Positions 16,795-25,821 of a DNA stretch of 48,537 nucleotides are shown here, in pieces. The notes beneath the pieces were generated by a model. It was given only the letters and a program-made list of their open reading frames with translations, was not told the origin of the DNA and searched no databases. The stretch comes from UBA7672 sp041166025. Its GTDB lineage: Bacteria; Pseudomonadota; Alphaproteobacteria; Caulobacterales; Hyphomonadaceae. Every line of letters begins with the position of its first letter. Positions within the stretch are counted from its first letter, which is position 1. A program made the translations under genes and the position numbers. The stretch is from assembly GCA_041166025.1 (NCBI GenBank), contig JBEAMJ010000027.1, positions 1-48,537 on the forward strand, given 5' to 3'.

Positions 16795-16809
16795 TTAAGC
16801 CCTGATTAA
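16795..16809. promoter_or_regulatory. CtrA-type binding site (TTAA-N7-TTAA)
   Basis: TTAA at 16795-16798 and TTAA at 16806-16809 are separated by exactly seven bases, the full consensus of the alphaproteobacterial cell-cycle regulator CtrA. It lies between two minus-strand genes, 141-155 bp upstream of the M23 peptidase start and 26 bp after the bcp stop. This is consistent with a cell-cycle-controlled promoter for the M23-bactofilin operon. Confidence 0.6.
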
Positions 16810-16834
16810 TCGAGTTTCTCGCCCAGATTCGCCC

Positions 16835-17308
16835 TCAGGTCGATGCGGCCAGTTCAGCAAGGACTGCGCTGGAATGACCCGGTACACGTACGTTTCGCCA
16901 GATCCGTCGAATCGTTCCATCCGGCCCGATGAGGAAGGTTGACCGGACAATTCCCATGTAGCGCCGTCCGTAGAGCTGCTTTTCGGCCCAGACGCCGTAG
17001 GCGTTGCAGACCGTCCCGTCCTCATCGGAGCCCAGGCGTACCCTAAGGGAATGCTTCTTGATGAAAGCCTTGTGAGCTTCAACACTGTCGCGTGAGACGC
17101 CCAGAAGGTCGGCTTTCCTTCGCGTGAAGAGCGCCCTGTCCTCACTGAACGTCACTGCTTCGCGGGTGCAGACCTCGGTATCGTCCTGGGGGTAGAAGAA
17201 CAGGACCAGAAACTTTCCCGAATAGTCGGAAAGGCGGGCGTTTCCGCCCCGGTTCGTCTGCAGCTGGAAGGCCGGCGCCGCATCGCCGGGTTTGAGTGGC
17301 TTTGACAC
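16835..17308 (-). CDS. bcp: Thioredoxin-dependent thiol peroxidase (Bcp-type peroxiredoxin)
   Basis: A 157-residue peroxiredoxin that reduces hydroperoxides in the cytoplasm. The thioredoxin fold with FFYPQDDTEVCTREA contains the peroxidatic Cys48. The second Cys five residues on, the resolving Cys of E. coli-type Bcp, is absent (CTREAV). Another Cys (VCNAYGVW) lies near residue 102, so it may work as a 1-Cys enzyme or use a different partner. The start is a GTG. It is divergent from the AsmA-like gene. Confidence 0.9.
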   Translation of the reverse strand: MSKPLKPGDAAPAFQLQTNRGGNARLSDYSGKFLVLFFYPQDDTEVCTREAVTFSEDRALFTRRKADLLGVSRDSVEAHKAFIKKHSLRVRLGSDEDGTVCNAYGVWAEKQLYGRRYMGIVRSTFLIGPDGTIRRIWRNVRVPGHSSAVLAELAAST

Positions 17309-17430
17309 AATCGGTCCGTAATCTTGTGATGGTAGGGTTTAGGAGTGTACCGCCCCGCAGATGAACCCGTGAAGCAGGCTCAGGCCGGAAGGGAAGACGC
17401 ACCCTTGGGTGTGCGTGAGGGAGCCGTCCG

Positions 17431-20400
17431 TTGAGGCGCTCCTTACGGCTCCTTGCGATCGAAATCCTCGCCTTCTCCGCGTTTGCGTTGCTGGTGGCGG
17501 CCGGAGCGCTTGCCTGGCGGCTGTCCCAGGGGCCCATCGACCTCGAGATGTTCAGGGGCCAAGTCGAGCGTTCGCTCAAGGATGCGCGCGGCGGGCAGCC
17601 CGTCAAGGTTGAACGGCTGGCGCTTGAATGGGTCCGCAGTCGTGGTCGCGTCGAGGCAGTGGCGCGTGGCTTTACCGCGATGGACAGGGAAGGCGGGGTC
17701 ACCTTCCGCGCTGACCGGGCCATGATCGCGCTCGATGCCGGCGCGCTCTTCATGCTCCAGGTCAAGACGCAGCAACTGCGCCTCGAGGACGGCGCGGCAA
17801 CCGTGGTGCGCTCGGCAGACGGGGTCTGGACGCTGGCTGACATGGTGATCGCCAAGGAGCCGGACCCGTCGGACAAGCCATTCGATCCGATCCGCGACAT
17901 TGACTGGACGACATTGGCGACGCCGATCCGCGCGCTGATCTCGGCAGGTTCATTTGAACAGGTGCAACTGTCGAACTTCCGCCTCGACGTCGATGACCGC
18001 AAGTCGAACAATACCTGGAGCGCCAATCCGGTCGCCGGCACGTGGAAGGCAAGCCGCGAAGGCGTTTCGCTGATGCTGGACATCACGCTGGCGGATGCCA
18101 TTCCGGGCGAACCCAACCGGATCAGCATTGCATTGGCCTCGGATGGCAAGGTGGAGCGCGCGGCGGCGACGCTCAAGGTCGACGGGGTCGATCCGCTCTC
18201 GGTTGCGGGCATGTTCGGTTATACGGGTGATGCATTCACCTCGGGCAAGCCAGCGAGCGCGGCCTTCTCTGTCGCTGCGACCGAACGTTCCGGGCTGCGG
18301 AGCACCAGCCTTTCGTTGTCGGGCGTCACGGGCATCATCAAGCTTGCTGATCAGGATGTGGCCGTGCGGAACCTCGCCTTCGAGGCCGTCTACGATCCTG
18401 TGAGCAAGAAGGTCTCGCTTGAATCCCTGGCGATCGACAGCGACTGGTTGAGCGGTCAGTTCAGCGGCGAACTCGATGCCGGCGCCATCATGCGCGGCGA
18501 GGCTGCGCCGACGCCCTTCAAGCTTGCCGGCACAGCCGTGACGTTGAATGCGCAGCCGGTGTTCGAAAATCCCTGGCCGTTCGAAAAACTTAACCTTGAG
18601 GGCGCGCTCTCGATCGACCAGCAACGGTTGACGCTGGCAAAACTCGACGCCGTGACGGGTGACCTAGCCGCGACCGGTGCGGGCGAGGTCTGGCTCGACA
18701 TGTCCGGGGAAAATCTCGGCGTCGGCGTCAAGGGCAACGCGACCGGTCTGGGCGCGATCACGCCGCAGCAAGTACTCGACTTCTGGCCGCAAGACATCAG
18801 CGTTGAGGCGCGTCAGTGGATCGCCGAGCGCATCACCAAGGGCACGGCGAGCAAAGCGATCTTCACTGTCGATTGGCCGCCAGGCGCCAATGCGCAAGGC
18901 TTCCTCCCGGACGAGCATCTTGCGCTCGAGTTCCACGTCGAGGATGCGACCGTCCGCATCATCAGCGATCTTCCCGAAATCAGCGGCATCAACGGGATTG
19001 GACGGCTAAAGGGCAACAGCCTCACCTTTGAGGCCGTTTCGGGCGTGATGGGGGGCTGGCAGGTCAGCGAGGCCAAGGTTGTGCTGCCTCGCTTCGCGCC
19101 TGCCGGGGCGATGATGGAGGTCAGCGCTTCGGGCACAGGCCAGCTCGGTGACCTGCTGGCCGCAGTAGACCAGAGCCAGTTCGGTTTCGGCTCGCGCTAT
19201 GCGCTGGACGTCGCGCGCGTCGGCGGGGCGGGCGCAATCGACGTCGCTGTAAGGCAGCCGATGCTTGATGTCGTGAAGCCGGAGGACGTCACCTACGATA
19301 TTCGCGGTCGGTTCCAGCAGGTCGTGATTCCTGAACTCCTGGGCGAGTTCGGACTGGCCGACGCCAACCTGTCGTTCGCTCTCAGCCAGGATGGATTTGT
19401 GGCGACCGGCAGCGGCGCCTTCGGACCGGCCCCGGTCACGTTTGAATGGCGCGAACGGCTCGCGCCGCAGGGCGAGGGCAATGTCGAACTGATCGCCCGG
19501 GCCCGCGCCACGCCTGACCTGCTCAACTCACTGGGCCTTGCCGCCCGCAACTTCATGCAGGGAGAGGCTGCTGTCGAGTTGCGTGCGACCGGCCCTGGCG
19601 GCACGGATTTCGACGCCATCTCGGCAAACGTCGACTTGACCCATGCGGAGATCGAGTTCGCTGAGTTCGGGTGGCGCAAGAAGTTCGATGATCCGGCGCG
19701 GGGCACCTTCCGCTATGGCGCGGACGCCAACGGTTCGATCATCACGGGCGACATCCGCGCCGACGGCCTCGAACTGGTCGGCGAAGCGCGGATGGACAAG
19801 AGCAACGCCATTCTCGGCGTCGATATCGAGCGGGTCTACTCGCGTGGGGGCATCGACCTGCGCGGCGCGGTCTCACGACGCACAGATGGCGGCTATCGCG
19901 TAGCGCTGACGGGCCCTTTCCTCGATGCCAGCCCGTGGATGGACAGCATCCTCAGCATGTCGAGCACCGAAGGATCGGGCGATCCGATCGGCGGTCCGGG
20001 TGATGCTGGCCCCCTGTTTGACCTGCAGCTCAAAGCCGAGCGCCTGAAGCTGAGGGACAATGCTGACCTCAAGAGCACGCGGATTGCGCTGGAACTCGAC
20101 GCCGAGGGGCCGCGCTCGGGCACGATCACGGGCGAGATCGAGAGCGGCAAGAACCTCAACGTCACAATTGGCACGGCGAATGGCGTACGCGGCATCGATT
20201 TCAAGTCAGACGATGCCGGCTTTGCCGCGCGCGTCCTGCTGAAGGCCGACTACCTTCTCGGCGGCAAGCTGGCCTTTGACGGGAAGTTCAATGGAGCGGA
20301 CGGCGATGCGCTGGTCACGATGTCGAACGTCCGCCTCAAGGACGCGCCCCTGGTTGCTCAACTCTTCTCGCTCGCCTCCTTGCAGGGACTCGCCGACGTG

Positions 20401-20802
20401 CTGAGCGGTGAGGGCGTGATGTTCACCGACGTGCATGCACCGGTGAAATTCGTTGATGGCCGGATCGATCTTCCGGGTATGCGCGCAACGGGACCTGCCA
20501 TGGGGATCACGGCGCGCGGATGGATCGCGCCGGAGTCCGGAGAATTGTCCCTCGACGGCGTGCTTGCGCCGTCGATCGTCGGCGCCAATGCGGTGCTCGG
20601 CGTGCTTCCGGTGATCGGCGACCTGTTCGTGTCCCGCCAGGGAGAGGGCATGTTCGCGCCGACCTACTCGGTGCGCGGCACGTTCTCGCGCGCAAACATC
20701 TCCATCAACCCCATCGCGGCGCTGACACCCGGGGTGCTGCGGCGCATCTTCGAAAATCCGGGGGAGCCGCCGCCGGTCGAGATCACCGCTTCAGCAGATT
20801 GA
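17431..20802 (+). CDS. AsmA/YhdP-like protein (DUF3971 and AsmA_2 domains)
   Basis: A 1123-residue protein anchored by one N-terminal membrane helix (LLAIEILAFSAFALLVAAG), with the rest predicted periplasmic and repetitive beta-structure. The domain order fits YhdP: DUF3971 in the middle and the C-terminal AsmA_2 segment with GMRATGPAMGITARGWI and LGVLPVIGDLFVS. YhdP-like proteins form bridges that carry phospholipid from the inner to the outer membrane. The start is TTG at 17431; an in-frame TGA lies just upstream, and GAGGGAG is 8 bases before it. A hairpin follows the gene. Confidence 0.88.
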   Translation: MRRSLRLLAIEILAFSAFALLVAAGALAWRLSQGPIDLEMFRGQVERSLKDARGGQPVKVERLALEWVRSRGRVEAVARGFTAMDREGGVTFRADRAMIALDAGALFMLQVKTQQLRLEDGAATVVRSADGVWTLADMVIAKEPDPSDKPFDPIRDIDWTTLATPIRALISAGSFEQVQLSNFRLDVDDRKSNNTWSANPVAGTWKASREGVSLMLDITLADAIPGEPNRISIALASDGKVERAAATLKVDGVDPLSVAGMFGYTGDAFTSGKPASAAFSVAATERSGLRSTSLSLSGVTGIIKLADQDVAVRNLAFEAVYDPVSKKVSLESLAIDSDWLSGQFSGELDAGAIMRGEAAPTPFKLAGTAVTLNAQPVFENPWPFEKLNLEGALSIDQQRLTLAKLDAVTGDLAATGAGEVWLDMSGENLGVGVKGNATGLGAITPQQVLDFWPQDISVEARQWIAERITKGTASKAIFTVDWPPGANAQGFLPDEHLALEFHVEDATVRIISDLPEISGINGIGRLKGNSLTFEAVSGVMGGWQVSEAKVVLPRFAPAGAMMEVSASGTGQLGDLLAAVDQSQFGFGSRYALDVARVGGAGAIDVAVRQPMLDVVKPEDVTYDIRGRFQQVVIPELLGEFGLADANLSFALSQDGFVATGSGAFGPAPVTFEWRERLAPQGEGNVELIARARATPDLLNSLGLAARNFMQGEAAVELRATGPGGTDFDAISANVDLTHAEIEFAEFGWRKKFDDPARGTFRYGADANGSIITGDIRADGLELVGEARMDKSNAILGVDIERVYSRGGIDLRGAVSRRTDGGYRVALTGPFLDASPWMDSILSMSSTEGSGDPIGGPGDAGPLFDLQLKAERLKLRDNADLKSTRIALELDAEGPRSGTITGEIESGKNLNVTIGTANGVRGIDFKSDDAGFAARVLLKADYLLGGKLAFDGKFNGADGDALVTMSNVRLKDAPLVAQLFSLASLQGLADVLSGEGVMFTDVHAPVKFVDGRIDLPGMRATGPAMGITARGWIAPESGELSLDGVLAPSIVGANAVLGVLPVIGDLFVSRQGEGMFAPTYSVRGTFSRANISINPIAALTPGVLRRIFENPGEPPPVEITASAD

Positions 20803-20816
20803 TCCCGACAGCAAAC

Positions 20817-20838
20817 GGCCCGGCGCTCAGGCCGGGCC
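20817..20838. terminator. Hairpin between convergent AsmA-like and lipoprotein genes
   Basis: GGCCCGGC (20817-20824) and GCCGGGCC (20831-20838) form an 8-bp GC stem with a 6-base loop, 15 bases after the AsmA-like stop and 25 before the convergent gene's stop. A T-run is weak on both strands. Confidence 0.6.
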
Positions 20839-20862
20839 GCTCATATCTGAACTCTGACCAGA

Positions 20863-21483
20863 TCAGCCTTCAGCCAGCTTCTTGATGTTCTGCAGCGCAG
20901 CTTCGAACTGCCTGCGGCGTCCGTTGACATCGGCGTCCTTGGCGGCCTGATCAGCCTTGTCCGACACGTCGAGCACCAGCGTGTAGTTGATGCGCGTTGT
21001 GGTCGGGCTGGCCGGCACCGCTTCCATGAAGCCGTGATAGAGGTTGTAGAATTTCCCTTCGACCGGCGGCTGGGTGTAGCCATAGCCATATTGCGACTTG
21101 GCCGTCATGATCTCGGTCACGCGGCCGGCGATTACCCGCACCGAGCCGACATCGCTGTGGCTCGACTTCACTTCGCACGGCACTCCACCCGTCGGCGTGA
21201 TCCATTTGGAGATGTCGCACCAGCCGCCGATTTTGGCCCACACATCGGCTACCGGCTTGTTGATCTCGATCGACATGGGGATGGAGACATATTCGGGGCT
21301 CGCCGACACGGGGCCCGCAACCGGAACGGTCGGCGCAGCCGCGGGCGCCGGTGCAGGCGGGGCAGCCGGAGCGGCCGCGACGGTCGCAGGGGCGGGCGCC
21401 GGCGGCGCGTCGGCCGAAATGGTCGTGCACCCGGCAATGAGGGCTGCCGCGGCAGCTCCAGCCAATAGGGAAGTCAGTTTCAT
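20863..21483 (-). CDS. SRPBCC (START/Bet v1-like) family lipoprotein
   Basis: A 206-residue protein. The signal peptide ends in a lipobox (LIAGC), followed by an Ala/Pro-rich linker of about 45 residues. The C-terminal domain has the polyketide-cyclase/SRPBCC pattern: SIEINKPVADVWAKIGGW, WITPTGG, YNLYHGFMEA, INYTLVLD. It probably binds a hydrophobic ligand in the periplasm; the ligand is unknown. The ATG at 21483 is chosen because GGAGAG lies 6 bases upstream and the signal peptide then starts correctly. Confidence 0.82.
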   Translation of the reverse strand: MKLTSLLAGAAAAALIAGCTTISADAPPAPAPATVAAAPAAPPAPAPAAAPTVPVAGPVSASPEYVSIPMSIEINKPVADVWAKIGGWCDISKWITPTGGVPCEVKSSHSDVGSVRVIAGRVTEIMTAKSQYGYGYTQPPVEGKFYNLYHGFMEAVPASPTTTRINYTLVLDVSDKADQAAKDADVNGRRRQFEAALQNIKKLAEG

Positions 21484-21611
21484 GAGCGTCTCTCCTCCAC
21501 GCCGCATTCGCGGACACGGGGAAATTGCGCTGACCGGCACGTCAAGCGCCAGCAATTTTTTCAGGCACGAGATAAACAACGCGGCACGGTGTGCAGACGC
21601 TGGAGAAGGGC

Positions 21612-21685
21612 TGGAGCGGGTAGAGGGAATCGAACCCTCGTATTCAGCTTGGAAGGCTGCTGCTCTACCATTGAGCTATACCCGC
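21612..21685 (-). tRNA. tRNA-Gly (anticodon TCC)
   Basis: A 74-base gene including an encoded 3' CCA (21612-21614). The acceptor stem is GCGGGTA paired with TACCCGC, the D-arm is GCTC...GAGC, and the anticodon loop is CTTCCAA with TCC at 21651-21653 (complement). The T-arm GAGGG-TTCGATT-CCCTC is perfect. It lies alone between the lipoprotein and the uracil-DNA glycosylase genes and reads GGA/GGG codons. Confidence 0.97.
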
Positions 21686-21732
21686 GAGCAGGGGCGCAGA
21701 TAGGCCAAAACGCGGGGGAAGTCTACCTGCGC

Positions 21733-22410
21733 TCAGCCATCCAGGTCCTTGCGGATCGCGTCAAACACCTCGTGGAACATCGCCTCGGTGAGGCGGCCTG
21801 TGTTGGTGTTGTAGCGGCTGCAGTGATAGCTGTCGTGCAGGAGAACCGGGCCGTGCAGCCCCTCCAGCCTGTGCCGTTTTCCATGCCCGAACACGGTCGA
21901 AGCTGGCTTTCCGCCCAGCGCACGCACGGTGGAGTCGTGCGCAATCCGGCCCAGGGCGAGGATCACCTTCGCCTTCGGAAGCAGGCTGAGGCGAGAGGTG
22001 AGGAATTGCCGGCAAGTGAGGATTTCGGCGCCTGTCGGCTTGTTTTCCGGCGGCACGCACCGGACCGCATTTGTAATCAGCGCGTCTTTCAGGCGCAGGC
22101 CGTCATCTGCGCGACCCTTGAACTGTCCCACTGAAAATCCGTACTTCGCGAGTGTCGCGTAGAGCAGGTCTCCAGCGTAGTCGCCGGTGAAGGGCCGACC
22201 CGTCTTGTTGGCGCCCTGGAGGCCTGGGGCAAGGCCGACAATGACCAGACGGCCGGCTGCATCACCAAAGGATGGGACCGGGGCGTTGAACCAGTCGGGG
22301 TGCGCCTTCTTGTTGGCGGCGCGGAAGTCGCAAAGCCGGGGGCAGAGGGGACAGTCAAGCGGGGCTTCCGGGGGCGCTTCGGCGCGTGCGGCGGTGGTCC
22401 CCTTGGGCAT
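21733..22410 (-). CDS. Uracil-DNA glycosylase family 5 (UdgB-like)
   Basis: A 225-residue base-excision repair enzyme. The uracil-pocket motif GLAPGLQGANKTGRPFTGD (59-77) and the C-terminal motif HDSYHCSRYNTNTG (192-205) match family 5 (UDGb), which removes uracil, hypoxanthine and related bases. Cysteines for a 4Fe-4S cluster are visible at 20 and 23 (CPLC) and at 118 and 133. The ATG at 22410 is preceded by AGGAGA at the right distance; the frame stays open upstream, but those residues do not fit the family. It is divergent from rpoZ. Confidence 0.9.
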   Translation of the reverse strand: MPKGTTAARAEAPPEAPLDCPLCPRLCDFRAANKKAHPDWFNAPVPSFGDAAGRLVIVGLAPGLQGANKTGRPFTGDYAGDLLYATLAKYGFSVGQFKGRADDGLRLKDALITNAVRCVPPENKPTGAEILTCRQFLTSRLSLLPKAKVILALGRIAHDSTVRALGGKPASTVFGHGKRHRLEGLHGPVLLHDSYHCSRYNTNTGRLTEAMFHEVFDAIRKDLDG

Positions 22411-22593
22411 GCGGTCTCCTGTGGCGCCCCCTCCTGCACCGGGCGCTGGGTGCGGGTCAAACCCGCCCACCCCGAAACTCCACCCGTTTCCGCCTTGAAA
22501 CACAGGGATTGCTGGCAAAATCCGGCTGAAAGCCTTATGTTGCGAACGCGAACCGCTTCCTGTAGAGGGATCGGCCCCGCAAAGGAGACTCCC

Positions 22594-22944
22594 ATGGCCC
22601 GCGTGACGGTTGAAGACTGCGTTGAAAAGGTTCCGAACCGGTTCAACCTCGTCCTGCTCGCCGCCCACCGCGCCCGGGTGATCCGCGAGGGCTCGCCCAT
22701 CACGATCGACCGCGACAACGACAAGGACCCGGTCGTGGCCCTGCGCGAAATCGCCGCTGAAACAATCGATCTCGAGACCGTCCGTGACAGTCTGGTCGCC
22801 GAGCTGCAGGAAGTTCGCCCTGGCGAAGAAGCGGAGAAGGAAGCCGACAGGCGCGCCCTGGCTGCCGCTCCGGTCTCCTCGGAGGAGGAAGTCCTCAAGG
22901 CCTATCAAGTCGAGTTGGAGTCGGCGCGCGAAGAGCGCTTCTGA
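22594..22944 (+). CDS. rpoZ: DNA-directed RNA polymerase omega subunit
   Basis: A 116-residue small RNA polymerase subunit that helps beta' folding and ppGpp binding. It begins MARVTVEDCVEKVPNRFNLV and contains LLAAHRARVI and DKDPVVALREIA, all family hallmarks. The acidic C-terminal tail is usual for alphaproteobacteria. The AAGGAGA ribosome site before ATG 22594 fixes the start. It is the first gene of the rpoZ-rsh-pyrE-pdxJ-acpS-rnc-era run. Confidence 0.96.
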   Translation: MARVTVEDCVEKVPNRFNLVLLAAHRARVIREGSPITIDRDNDKDPVVALREIAAETIDLETVRDSLVAELQEVRPGEEAEKEADRRALAAAPVSSEEEVLKAYQVELESAREERF

Positions 22945-22955
22945 GGTCGTGATGC

Positions 22956-25193
22956 ATGGGGCAACCGTCTAACGTAGCCCCCTTCAAGAAACCGGATACG
23001 CCGGCTCCTGCCGCCGCAGCGAAACCGCGCGGCCGGAAGTTTCTTCGCCAGAGCGAGCTCGTCGACCGCGTCATGGCCTACCAGCCCGATGCGAATGAGG
23101 ACGAGCTCAACAAGGCCTACGTCTACGCCGTGATGAAGCACGGCCAGCAGCTGCGCCATTCCGGGGACCCGTACTTCGCTCATCCCGTTGCCGTGGCCGG
23201 CCTGCTCACTGATCTCAAGATGGACCAGTCGACCATCATTGCTGGTCTGCTGCACGACATTGTCGAGGACTGCGACGTCTCGAGCGATGAAATCCGCGAT
23301 CTGTTCGGACAAGACGTTGCGGATTTGGTCGATGGCGTCACCAAGCTGCCGAAAGTGACGGGCAGCAACAGCCCGCGTGCGTTGATCCAAGCGGAGAACT
23401 TCCAGAAGTTCATCCTCGCCACCACGAAGGACATCCGCGTCCTGCTCGTGAAGCTGGCCGATCGCCTGCACAATATGCGGACGATCGAATTCATGCCCAC
23501 CGAGGAGTCACGTCTGCGCATTTCGCGCGAGACGCTCGACATCTATGCCCCGCTTGCCCGTCGAGTCGGCCTCTCCATCTATGCAGGTGAACTCGAGGAC
23601 CTGGCGTTCCGGCAGGTGAACCCGGTCGCGTATGAAGCAATCACCAAGCGCCTCGAAGAGCTGACGACCGACGACACTTCAATCCTCGATCGTATCCGCT
23701 CTGATATCGAAACCGTCATGCTGGCGCGCGGGGTTCGCGGCGAACTCAAGGGGCGGATGAAGCGGCCTTATTCGATCTGGCGGAAACTCGAGAACAAGTC
23801 GATCTCGTTCAAGGATCTTGGGGATGTGTTTGCCTATCGCCTGATCGTGCCGACCACGGACGACTGCTACAAGGCGCTGGGAGCAGCCCACCAGCAATGG
23901 GCCGCGCTGTCGGAGAAGTTCGCGGACTATATTTCCGTGCCCAAGCCCAACGGCTATCGTTCGCTGCACACCACCTTCCTTGGACCCGGAAACCGCCGCG
24001 TCGAGCTGCAGATCCGCACGAAAGACATGGAAGCTGTGGCCGAGCGCGGCGTGGCCGCTCACTGGAAGTACAAGAACTCCCAGTATGGGTTCGATGCAGA
24101 GTCCGCGCGAGAGGCCGGTCTGGATGCAGAAGGCGAACTGATCGAGTTCGCCGACATGCTGAAGCATGGCGGCTCGCCGGAGGAATTCCTCGAGCACGCC
24201 AAGCTGCAGATGTACCGCGACAGCGTGTTCGTGTTCACGCCCAAGGGGCAGCTGGTGCGCCTCCCCGCAGGGGCGACGCCTCTCGACTTCGCCTATGCAG
24301 TCCATACCGAGATCGGAGACACGACCATTGGCGCCCGCATCAACGGGCAGGAGCGCCCGCTGCGCACGCGTCTGGAGAATGGCGACACGGTGGAAATCCT
24401 GCGCGGCGCCAAGCCAGCCGCCCAGCCGCACTGGGAAAATCTTGCCATCACCGGTCGCGCGCGCTCGGCCATCCGGCGCCTGACGCGTGTCGCCGAGCGG
24501 GGCGAGTTTATCGCCATCGGGCGACGCCTGATCGAACACGCGCTACGCCGTATCGGGCTCGATCCGAGCGAGGTCGACCAGGCGGAAATGATTGAGCGCG
24601 CCGGGTTCGAAAAGATGGAAGCGCTTGCCGAGGCCGTCGGACGCGGGCGCCTGTCGACAGCGGACATGCTGGAGAAGGCTTTCCCGGGTCTGGAGGATCC
24701 GGGCCGACTGGCGCCAGCTTCCCGTGAACAGGACGGGCTCAATCTCGTGGCTGGCGGCGAGATGACAGCGGGCGTCACCATGCACCTGGCCGAATGCTGT
24801 TCACCATTGCCAGGCGACCGCATCGTCGGGGTATTGATCCCGGAACGCGGGATTGAAGTACATGTCATCGATTGCGCCCGGCTCGCCGACTATGAAGGCC
24901 AGGCCGACCATTGGCTCGATTTGCGCTGGAAGCCCAAGGGTGAGGCGGACGCGCTGGCCGTAGGACGCATCCATGTCACTACCGCCAACCGGCGCGGCGC
25001 GCTGGCGCTGCTGGCCAAGACGGTATCCGATGCGCAGGGCAACATCATCAACGTCAAGACGCTGAAACGTTCGCCCGATTTCTTCGATTTCGAGTTTGAC
25101 GTGGAAGTCGAGGACAGCAAGCGCCTGACCCAGATCGTGGCGGCGTTGAGGGCGCTGGCGGTGGTGGATTCTGCGGATCGCGTGAAGGGATAG
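22956..25193 (+). CDS. Bifunctional (p)ppGpp synthetase/hydrolase (RelA/SpoT family)
   Basis: A 745-residue long RSH enzyme, often named spoT or rsh in this group, that makes and degrades the stringent-response alarmone. The HD hydrolase domain is intact (His76 in FAHP, His100-Asp101 in LLHDIVED). The synthetase domain has RMKRPYSIWRKLE and the PNGYRSLHTT motif. The TGS domain (VFVFTPKGQLVRLPAGATPLD) and a C-terminal ACT domain follow. Both activities are expected. It starts 11 bp after rpoZ, with GAGG 9 bases before ATG 22956. Confidence 0.95.
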   Translation: MGQPSNVAPFKKPDTPAPAAAAKPRGRKFLRQSELVDRVMAYQPDANEDELNKAYVYAVMKHGQQLRHSGDPYFAHPVAVAGLLTDLKMDQSTIIAGLLHDIVEDCDVSSDEIRDLFGQDVADLVDGVTKLPKVTGSNSPRALIQAENFQKFILATTKDIRVLLVKLADRLHNMRTIEFMPTEESRLRISRETLDIYAPLARRVGLSIYAGELEDLAFRQVNPVAYEAITKRLEELTTDDTSILDRIRSDIETVMLARGVRGELKGRMKRPYSIWRKLENKSISFKDLGDVFAYRLIVPTTDDCYKALGAAHQQWAALSEKFADYISVPKPNGYRSLHTTFLGPGNRRVELQIRTKDMEAVAERGVAAHWKYKNSQYGFDAESAREAGLDAEGELIEFADMLKHGGSPEEFLEHAKLQMYRDSVFVFTPKGQLVRLPAGATPLDFAYAVHTEIGDTTIGARINGQERPLRTRLENGDTVEILRGAKPAAQPHWENLAITGRARSAIRRLTRVAERGEFIAIGRRLIEHALRRIGLDPSEVDQAEMIERAGFEKMEALAEAVGRGRLSTADMLEKAFPGLEDPGRLAPASREQDGLNLVAGGEMTAGVTMHLAECCSPLPGDRIVGVLIPERGIEVHVIDCARLADYEGQADHWLDLRWKPKGEADALAVGRIHVTTANRRGALALLAKTVSDAQGNIINVKTLKRSPDFFDFEFDVEVEDSKRLTQIVAALRALAVVDSADRVKG

Positions 25194-25236
25194 GACGGGC
25201 GTTGAGACTCCTTCCCGAAACCGCTACAGCCACGCC

Positions 25237-25821
25237 ATGAACACGCAAGACGTCCTCGACGAATTCAAGAAAGTCGGTGCTCTGCTGGAAGGGCATTTCA
25301 TCCTGTCCTCCGGGCGGCGCAGCCCTGTCTTCCTGCAAAAGGCTCTCGTCTTCTCGCATCCCGCGACGACCGAGCGGCTATGCGCCGCGTTGGCGCGCAA
25401 GCTGGAGGCGGTGTTCGGCAAGATTGACGTGGTGGTTGGCCCGGCTGTCGGCGGGTTGATCCCGGGCTATGAAACAGCGCGAGCCCTCGGCTGCCGCTCC
25501 ATCTATACCGAGCGCGAAAGCGGGGTGATGAGCCTGCGCCGGGGCTTCGCGGTGTCGCCGGAAGACCGCGTGATCATTGTTGAGGACATCGTCACCACCG
25601 GCATCTCGATGCGCGAGACGCTGGAGGCGCTGAAGGCCGTGGGCGCGAATGTCATCGGGGCGGCGTGCATCGTCGACCGCTCGAACGGCAAGGCGGATGT
25701 CGGTGGGCTGAAACTCGTCTCGCTCGCGGCCGTCGACTTTCCCGATTACGACGCGAATGATCTGCCGCCTGAGCTTGCGAAGCTGCCGGCTGTCAAGCCG
25801 GGCAGCCGGGGCCTCAAATGA
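25237..25821 (+). CDS. pyrE: Orotate phosphoribosyltransferase
   Basis: A 194-residue enzyme converting orotate and PRPP to orotidine 5'-phosphate in pyrimidine synthesis. The N-terminal HFILSSGRRSPVFLQK, the central VVGPAVGGLIPGYETA and the PRPP loop VIIVEDIVTTGISMRE are typical. Its stop overlaps the pdxJ start by four bases (ATGA). Confidence 0.94.
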   Translation: MNTQDVLDEFKKVGALLEGHFILSSGRRSPVFLQKALVFSHPATTERLCAALARKLEAVFGKIDVVVGPAVGGLIPGYETARALGCRSIYTERESGVMSLRRGFAVSPEDRVIIVEDIVTTGISMRETLEALKAVGANVIGAACIVDRSNGKADVGGLKLVSLAAVDFPDYDANDLPPELAKLPAVKPGSRGLK

